A stretch of 64,000 bases of DNA. It comes from Pseudomonas mosselii. GTDB lineage: Bacteria; Pseudomonadota; Gammaproteobacteria; Pseudomonadales; Pseudomonadaceae. Both the position numbers and the translations under genes were made by a program. The notes beneath the pieces were generated by a model. That model did not search any database. It saw only the letters and a program-made list of their open reading frames with translations, and was not told where the DNA came from. The DNA lies in NCBI RefSeq assembly GCF_005796105.1, contig NZ_VAUO01000001.1:868001-932000 (forward strand). Reading direction: 5' to 3'. This document shows, piece by piece, positions 59,601-64,000 of the stretch (position 1 is its first letter; each line of letters begins with the position of its first letter).

Positions 59601-62494
59601 TCGTAGTTCCAACCGTTGGCCGAGCCATCGGCGGCGGTCAGGTCCCATTTGGGCAGGTGAATGTGCTGACCGATCACGTCGGTGGGCGTGCGCACTTGGT
59701 AGTCGTCCATCTCGTAGAACGACGGGATCAGGTTGGTATGCACGTACTGGGTGCAGTCGAAGGTGTTCATGCGCATCACCAGCGGCTCGGGCGGGCGCTG
59801 CTTGGTGATCACCGGCCAGGCGTCCTCCCACAACGCCAAGATGCGCGCCTGCGGGAAGTGATAGCCAACCTTGTTGTAGACCGCATCGAACTGGATATTG
59901 GCCCCCTTGTAGATGCGCGGACGGTCGGCGGTGAAGGTCGAAGCGCCGCGAAAATTGAGCCCGGTGAGGCTCTCGCCGCTGAAGAACTCACCAACCCCGG
60001 AGGTCTGGGTCAGGCGCTTGCCACGGTCGTCCATGCACGGCTCGTAGTACGGCGCGCCCGCTGTGGGCAGCGCGCCGTTGGTACGGAACGCCTTGGCCAC
60101 CGGGCTGCTGCCGGGCATCTGGGCAAAGCTTGGATGCTCGGCTTTGGCATGGAACTGCATGGCGGCCTGCTCGACTTCGGTGCCCTCTTCTGGCAGGTAG
60201 ATAGGCTTGGCCTTGTGCACCAGCTTGGAGAAGTCCAGCTTGGTAGTGGTGGTCACCGCCTCACCCCCGGCCGATACGCCGTCCAAGGCGTGGCGCCCCA
60301 GGCCACCATCCCAGCCATCTACCTGATTGGGGTCGAGGTTGGCCCACAGCGCCTTGCCACTGTCCTTGAGTTGCCGCGCCAAGGCCGGGTCGAGCATGTC
60401 CAACGGCGGCGTTGGCGGGCGTTGGCCGACGCTGCTTTCCATGCCGCCGATCCAGAATGGATAGCCGGGGTTCTTCAGCGAACCGTCGGCATTGCGGTTG
60501 CTCTCGCTGCGGTCGACCAAGGCCAGGGAGCCCACGGCAACCGGTGCGGCGACCGGCTCAGCGCCCTCCTGCGGCGCGTCCTCGTGCGGCTCAGGCACGC
60601 GAGTACCGAGCTTGGGCACCACGCTGACCTTGCCCGGCATCGGCGCCATGGCCTTGCCAGGCAGTGGCACGATGGCAGGAATGGGCGTACCAGCGATGAT
60701 CTCGCCGTCAGGCAGGGCGCGCGCGCCAGGGGCCGGCTTGCCGCTGCGCAAGGCAAATGGCGTTGTGTGGAAGCCATCCTCGCCTTCGCCACTGACCGCC
60801 AGCCGGGTGCCCGGCTCGAACACGTCATGCACCCGCCACATGGCCCACATGCCCTGGGCGAAATGCGGATAGAAGTGGCAGTGATAGATCGCATCCCCGG
60901 CCACCCGATTGCGGTTGCCCGAACCGCCGTTGGCGATCTCATAGGTGTAGCCAACCCCCGGCCCGATGCCTTGGGCGTCTATGTAATCGGAGTTATCGTC
61001 GTTCGGATTGAACAGCCATTGGTGCCCGTGCAGGTGGAAGATGTGCTGTTCATGGCCGTTGTGGGTGTTACGGAACTTGGTGAAGTCGCCAATGTAGCTG
61101 TGGTGCACGTTGGCAGGCTCGGATGGGTACAGCGCCATGCTGGCCTTGACCCCGGTGGCACTGGCCGGCGGGACTTCACCAGGGCGGATGTGCTCGAGCC
61201 CGACGTTGGCCGGCACATCCACCAACGTGCCGATATCGCCCACGGTATGGGCACTGAGGAAGAACTCCTCGTACGCGCAAGACAAACAGTCGTGCATCGG
61301 CCCCACGCCCAGGCGATTGGCCACCACCTCGGCGCCCATCCCGCCTGAGCCGTAGTTGATCATGAACGAATCCCGCGCAGGCTCCAGCACATGGCCCATC
61401 ACCGGGTCTGCCCAATAGCCGGGGAAGGCCTGGGTACCGGCCACCTCATCGGCGAACTGCGAGGCGAAATCGCGAAACGCCTCAAGCCGATTGGGCAGCG
61501 CCGGGTTGCGCTTGCCGACGCTCTCCAACGGGTAGGTGCTGGCGGGAAAACTGCCGTCAGGGTTAGGGCCCATGACGATGGCGTCAGTCTCGCTGTTGAG
61601 GATCTCGTTGCCATCGATCATGGCGATCACCGGTTTACCGGCCTTGCCCTCGCTGAGCCAGGGTTCGCGCTGCGGATAACGCGCTTCGTAGTCGATCACC
61701 GGTTGGCCGGTGGCGGTGCGGCCGGTGGTGGCCAGGCGCATCTCCTCCTCGGCCAGGGTATTGCGGTAGCTGCGCGCGCCTCTGGGTAGCACCACCACTT
61801 GGCCGAACAGGCCGTTGGCGACATTGCCGGCGTTGCCCTCCCCGCCAAACGTCGCGCCCTGGCTGGTGACGGCGAAGGCGCCTTCTCGCTCGGCGTAGAG
61901 GGTGTAGCTACGGCTCGCGCCCGGGGCTACCAGGAAATTGCCGTTACGTCCGGTATTGGCGGCAATGTCGGCGATGCTGTTGACTGCCTGCAAGCCATTG
62001 ACCTGGAAACCGACGTGCCGATCGGTAACCTGCTCGTCAGCGACGGACGCCCGCAGGTTCTCGGTTTCGGGCAGTTCGCCTGCATCCTCTGTCTCGTCCT
62101 CGGGGGCTTCAGGCTCGATGCCATGCTTGTTGGGGTTGGCCTGGTACGCCAGCAGATTGGTCAATTGCACCGTGAGGCAGTCACCGGCGGCTACGCGCAG
62201 CACGATCGGGCGTGGACGCTTGTCCGCACGCAGGGTGACTTTACCTGGCACCGCCGCGCCACCCCGGCTGAGTGGCACCTGATGTTCGTCGACCACGTCC
62301 TGACGCAAGGCGTAGAGCATGCCGTTGGCATTCTGGGCGCCGAGGCGGTTGAACATCAGCGGCTGGTCGAGGGCCACCACCTGGGCCGTCAGGGTGCGTT
62401 GGCACTGAACAGCGGCTTGGCCCTCGGCATGCCAGCCGAGCAAGGCGAGGATCAGGGTGGACACGGCCGGGCCTTTGCGCAGAATCGTCGTCAT
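56660..62494 (-). CDS. Giant multicopper oxidase, candidate Mn(II) oxidase (MnxG/McoA/MofA type)
   Basis: This 1,944-residue secreted protein begins with a signal peptide (cleavage near EGQAA-VQC). Copper-ligand motifs occur at HLHGHQW (487-493), HCHFYPHF (538-545), HIHLPKWD (944-951), THDHLGPSTHQQ (1046-1057) and an HEEEHN/LHGVKW block near 1313, spread over several cupredoxin-like domains. Ordinary laccases have about 500 residues; this size and layout fits the bacterial manganese oxidases MnxG/McoA (P. putida GB-1) and MofA (Leptothrix). GGAGG precedes the ATG at 62494 and a sigma-54 promoter lies 41-56 bases upstream. The downstream SCO, chaperone and cytochrome genes recall the mofABC-type context, which favours the McoA/MofA branch; sequence alone cannot decide here. 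Export is presumably by Sec then type II secretion. Confidence 0.87.
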   Translation of the reverse strand: MTTILRKGPAVSTLILALLGWHAEGQAAVQCQRTLTAQVVALDQPLMFNRLGAQNANGMLYALRQDVVDEHQVPLSRGGAAVPGKVTLRADKRPRPIVLRVAAGDCLTVQLTNLLAYQANPNKHGIEPEAPEDETEDAGELPETENLRASVADEQVTDRHVGFQVNGLQAVNSIADIAANTGRNGNFLVAPGASRSYTLYAEREGAFAVTSQGATFGGEGNAGNVANGLFGQVVVLPRGARSYRNTLAEEEMRLATTGRTATGQPVIDYEARYPQREPWLSEGKAGKPVIAMIDGNEILNSETDAIVMGPNPDGSFPASTYPLESVGKRNPALPNRLEAFRDFASQFADEVAGTQAFPGYWADPVMGHVLEPARDSFMINYGSGGMGAEVVANRLGVGPMHDCLSCAYEEFFLSAHTVGDIGTLVDVPANVGLEHIRPGEVPPASATGVKASMALYPSEPANVHHSYIGDFTKFRNTHNGHEQHIFHLHGHQWLFNPNDDNSDYIDAQGIGPGVGYTYEIANGGSGNRNRVAGDAIYHCHFYPHFAQGMWAMWRVHDVFEPGTRLAVSGEGEDGFHTTPFALRSGKPAPGARALPDGEIIAGTPIPAIVPLPGKAMAPMPGKVSVVPKLGTRVPEPHEDAPQEGAEPVAAPVAVGSLALVDRSESNRNADGSLKNPGYPFWIGGMESSVGQRPPTPPLDMLDPALARQLKDSGKALWANLDPNQVDGWDGGLGRHALDGVSAGGEAVTTTTKLDFSKLVHKAKPIYLPEEGTEVEQAAMQFHAKAEHPSFAQMPGSSPVAKAFRTNGALPTAGAPYYEPCMDDRGKRLTQTSGVGEFFSGESLTGLNFRGASTFTADRPRIYKGANIQFDAVYNKVGYHFPQARILALWEDAWPVITKQRPPEPLVMRMNTFDCTQYVHTNLIPSFYEMDDYQVRTPTDVIGQHIHLPKWDLTAADGSANGWNYEDGILSPGSVVERIQAIRAFNQCSEADTRDGTAACPKARQHPYFGRFGRADWLGARTAMQRWFADPLVNVHNVDRGLGTIFTHDHLGPSTHQQLGLYATVLAEPAGSTWFHAETGEKLYNPATRQDGGPTSWQAVIQTGDHDGDGRNDSYREFFLEYSDFQHAYEAGVYVGAGPDGVPNAQAYPATADSFRYAINPPVRQKASTLLESVVESRGGLNPGCPTRPCPQAISVDDPGMFVVNYRNEPLALRVFDPNKVAPDGKRGMQADGLGGDLAYALQTRTDRVIAAMNLAPSAITQAVGPTGGTTRFPPHINQGTEPGDPFTPLLRTYSGDNVRLRMHAGGHEEEHNVTLHGVKWLQNGSGFGNSSNSGWKASQMVGISEQLGFMAPVSMISSSAATNGDYLYSLDAALEGYWNGIWGIMRNYTTQRADLFPLSNNPQPVAMRNTVNFDGICPKTTANPNGIGSRPTVKRSYEIVAALANDILINSQGVSLTDPASIGQHVGAALKANGGTLVFNSRKVTIPLATVTDAEDGITFTVGGHSSPLHDPTAVLYVRKADLDTSTGKLKAGVPVEPLVLRANAGDCISITLENRLPSVMPDLPSTAVMQNVVKRDRNAGEGSTAFNNNLMRPSSHVGLHAQLLAYDITKSDGVNVGLNPLQTVAPRVGSSGAWPTRTYQYYAGHLEREGKPVLQLGRTVDNIEATAIEFGGLNLTPADVIKQPQKGLVGGMSVLPQTATWTEDTASRAQATVKVSGQADYRDFVTVWQRALNMRWADGRPVEGIATEGNGVPGDPKDNGNMAMNYKTEPLWLRFGRAPDAPFGHADGAGFADVPNAHMAYSNALVGGDPQTPVLWAKPGQPVRNHVLMPSGGSRGITYQLDGHLWPLHSYQAEKSDVNGYPMGLPGIGSVRFGYNPMSIYIGAQESVLPAAHFSFMLPSAGGVNGVPGDYLFRDYAAYGNTSGLWGLLRVTQEAPPAVAPAQ

Positions 62495-62534
62495 CGGGCA
62501 CCTCCAGGGCGCTTGGGACTCTGCGAAGGGCTAC

Positions 62535-62550
62535 AGCAAGCGTTGTGCCA
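62535..62550 (-). promoter_or_regulatory. Sigma-54 promoter of the multicopper oxidase gene
   Basis: The minus strand reads TGGCACAACGCTTGCT, a full match to TGGCAC-N5-TTGCW, just 41 bases before the ATG and preceded by an A-rich tract. Confidence 0.82.
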
Positions 62551-62599
62551 GCTAAAAAATTCTTTTTTTTCAATAAGATGCTGACACCAAAAACGCAAA

Positions 62600-62617
62600 C
62601 CGGGGAAGATTCCCCGG
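62600..62617. promoter_or_regulatory. Perfect palindrome CCGGGGAA-GA-TTCCCCGG (enhancer and/or terminator)
   Basis: This 18-base perfect palindrome is centred 58.5 bases upstream of the -24 box. It could also act as the terminator of the efflux-lipoprotein gene (read on the minus strand the hairpin is followed by GCGTTTTT). The near-identical site at 55658, which has no gene ending beside it, favours an activator site. Confidence 0.6.
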
Positions 62618-62620
62618 TTT

Positions 62621-62637
62621 TTTCCCCTGTATCGGGG
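62621..62637. promoter_or_regulatory. Second enhancer-like site upstream of the multicopper oxidase
   Basis: TTTCCCCTGTATCGGGGG is an imperfect TTCCCC/GGGG inverted repeat, centred 79 bases upstream of the promoter, the same distance as the site before mnxS2. Confidence 0.5.
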
Positions 62638-62664
62638 GCAAGCTGCCAGGCTTTGCTGATCTCG

Positions 62665-64000
62665 TCAGTCGGCCTGTGCCTGATCGAACGCCGCTTGAGC
62701 TTCCCAGCCCCCGCCAAGCGCGGCAATCAACTGCACACTGGCGATCAGGCGGCCTTGCAACAGGTTGAGCACGCTACGCTCGTTGCTCAGTGCGGTGGTC
62801 TGCACGTTGACGACATCCAGATACCCGATCAGCCCAGCCTTGTACTGGTTTTCAGTCAGGCGCAGCGACTCGCGGGCAGCGTCCAGTGCTTGCTGGCGTA
62901 CCCCCGCCTCGTCTTCATACACCTTCAACTGCACCAGATAGTTCTCCACCTCCTTGAACCCATCTAGTACGGTCTGGCGGTACTGGGCCACGGTCTGGTC
63001 GTAGGCGGCCACGCTGCGATCGACCTCGGCACTGCGCTTGCCGGCATCGAACAAGGTCAGCGCCAGTTGCGGCCCTACCGACCAGTAACGGTTGGGCAAC
63101 TCGATCCAGTTGTTGAAGCTGCTGCTGGAATAGCCGCCGCTCATGCTCAGCGACAGGTCCGGGAAGTACGCGGCGCGCGCCACGCCGATATTGGCGTTGG
63201 CTGCCATCACGTTACGCTCGGCTGCCGCGATATCGGGGCGACGCTCGAGCAACTGCGACGGCAGGCTCACCGGGATCTGCGGCAGAGCTGGAATGCTGTT
63301 GGTGGCCGCCAGGGCGAAATCGGCCGGCACCTTGCCCATCAGCACGGCGATGGCGTTCTCGTACTGGGCGCGCTGCCAGGCCAGGTCGATCAAATCGGCC
63401 TGGGTACTCTTGAGTTGGGTGCGCGCCTGGGCCACCGCGTCAGGGCCGGAAACACCGGCCCGGTACTGGTTCTCGGTCATTTTCAGCGAGCGCTCGTACG
63501 CTGCCAGCGTGGCTTCGAGCAAGCGCTTCTGCTCATCGATCACTCGCAGTTGCAGGTAGTTCTGCACCAGTTCCGATTGCTGGCTCAGGCGCATCGCCGC
63601 CAAGTCCGCCAGGCTCGCCTCGGCACTGGCTTGGTTGGCATTGCGGGTTTCACGCAGCTTACCCCACAGATCGATTTCCCAGCTCACGCCCAGCTGGGCA
63701 TTGTAGGTGTCGCGGATGCCACTGCTGTTGTTCGACAAGCTGGAGCTGGAACTGCCGGTGCCCTGGGCCGAACGATTCTTGCTGCCGGTCAGGTCCAGCG
63801 ACGGAAACAGCGAGGCGCGGCTGCTGCGTACCAAGGCCTGGGCTTGTCGGTACTGGGCTTCGGACTGCGCAACCGACTGGTTGCTGCGGTTGAGTTCCTC
63901 GACCAGCGCATTGAGCTGCGCATCGCCGTACAGCTCCCACCAAGCCCCCCGGGCAATGGCATCGGAGGGATTGGCCTGGGTCCAGCCTTCGGCCTGTTTG
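62665..64000 (-). CDS. Outer-membrane efflux lipoprotein of the OprM/OprN/TolC family (5' end beyond window)
   Basis: The frame is open from the right edge (about 445 residues visible; the family is 470-490 long). It contains two OEP repeats: SPSDAIARGAWWELYGDAQL-like start (ARGAWWELYGDAQLNALV), GVSWEIDLWGKLRETRNANQASAEASLADLAAMRLS, QYRAGVSGPDAVAQARTQLKSTQ, LLERRPDIAAAERNVMAANANIGVARAAYFPDLSLS, and NQYKAGLIGYLDVVNVQTTALSNER. It is the exit duct of an RND tripartite pump; the fusion and pump genes are probably just outside to the right. The N-terminal lipobox is not in the window. It is not obviously connected with the oxidase island. Confidence 0.9.
   Translation of the reverse strand, partial: KQAEGWTQANPSDAIARGAWWELYGDAQLNALVEELNRSNQSVAQSEAQYRQAQALVRSSRASLFPSLDLTGSKNRSAQGTGSSSSSLSNNSSGIRDTYNAQLGVSWEIDLWGKLRETRNANQASAEASLADLAAMRLSQQSELVQNYLQLRVIDEQKRLLEATLAAYERSLKMTENQYRAGVSGPDAVAQARTQLKSTQADLIDLAWQRAQYENAIAVLMGKVPADFALAATNSIPALPQIPVSLPSQLLERRPDIAAAERNVMAANANIGVARAAYFPDLSLSMSGGYSSSSFNNWIELPNRYWSVGPQLALTLFDAGKRSAEVDRSVAAYDQTVAQYRQTVLDGFKEVENYLVQLKVYEDEAGVRQQALDAARESLRLTENQYKAGLIGYLDVVNVQTTALSNERSVLNLLQGRLIASVQLIAALGGGWEAQAAFDQAQAD

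Noticed and set aside
62600..62617. Reading this palindrome purely as the terminator of the efflux gene
   Set aside because: A T-run does follow on the minus strand, but the near-identical palindrome at 55658-55675 has no gene ending nearby and shares the same spacing to a sigma-54 box, so a regulatory role is at least as likely.

Overview
The window is a high-GC, gene-dense chromosomal segment of a Pseudomonas, most likely of the P. putida group. The evidence is the cobN-cobW/cbtBA-cobE-cobM block, the gntR-gntK-gntP block, DUF1652 and DUF1345 proteins, Pseudomonas-style REP palindromes and, above all, a regulator trio matching the MnxS1/MnxS2/MnxR manganese-oxidation regulators described in P. 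putida GB-1. No rRNA, tRNA, CRISPR array or insertion sequence was seen.

Layout. Positions 1-4217 hold cobalamin and cobalt genes controlled by two divergent cobalamin riboswitches. Positions 4283-9916 hold a DUF1272 protein, a BvgA/BvgS-like two-component pair and a BdlA-like soluble chemoreceptor. Positions 10024-13243 are the gluconate regulon with three GntR operator-like palindromes. Positions 13352-20761 carry mnxR, mnxS2 and mnxS1, a lytic transglycosylase, and an isolated gspG-gspF pair. A tyrosine recombinase follows (20781-21743), then assorted accessory genes (21894-30870): two membrane/small DUF proteins, an MHYT-GGDEF-EAL protein, an amino-acid-type binding protein, a beta-propeller, a sulfonate-type binding protein with a flavin monooxygenase, and ureidoglycine aminohydrolase.

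Positions 31168-36741 (plus strand) encode two large paralogous secreted proteins of unknown function followed by curlin-type csgB and a greatly enlarged csgA. After alkB, the whole stretch 38533-62494 is on the minus strand. Read in the direction of transcription it holds: a giant multicopper oxidase (1944 residues, of the type implicated in Mn(II) oxidation); a beta-propeller protein; two SCO1/SenC copper chaperones; an unusual cytochrome c/periplasmic-binding fusion; a SurA-like chaperone; a receiver protein; a type II secretion-like operon (ATPase, PilM/N/O/P-like platform, TPR secretin, three pseudopilins); and then, without a break, csgE, csgF, csgG, a YbjN-like protein and a peptidyl-prolyl isomerase. 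An outer-membrane efflux lipoprotein gene runs off the right edge.

How the parts may work together. Sigma-54 (-24/-12) promoter-like elements lie upstream of mnxS2, the lytic transglycosylase, the 31-36 kb secreted-protein/curlin operon, the secretion operon, the beta-propeller operon and the multicopper oxidase. A weaker one precedes gspG. Most are accompanied by GC-rich palindromes related to TTCCCCA-N4-TGGGGAA or GGGGAAGATTCCCC. MnxR is a sigma-54 activator encoded in the same window. The inference is one regulon in which MnxS1/S2-MnxR switches on an extracellular multicopper oxidase, its copper-loading and redox partners, a dedicated secretion machine (whose missing GspF would come from the separate gspGF pair) and a curli-like amyloid matrix. 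Two copies of a long inverted-repeat element with REP cores (36.9-37.6 kb and 55.8-56.5 kb) bracket the secretion and cytochrome part.
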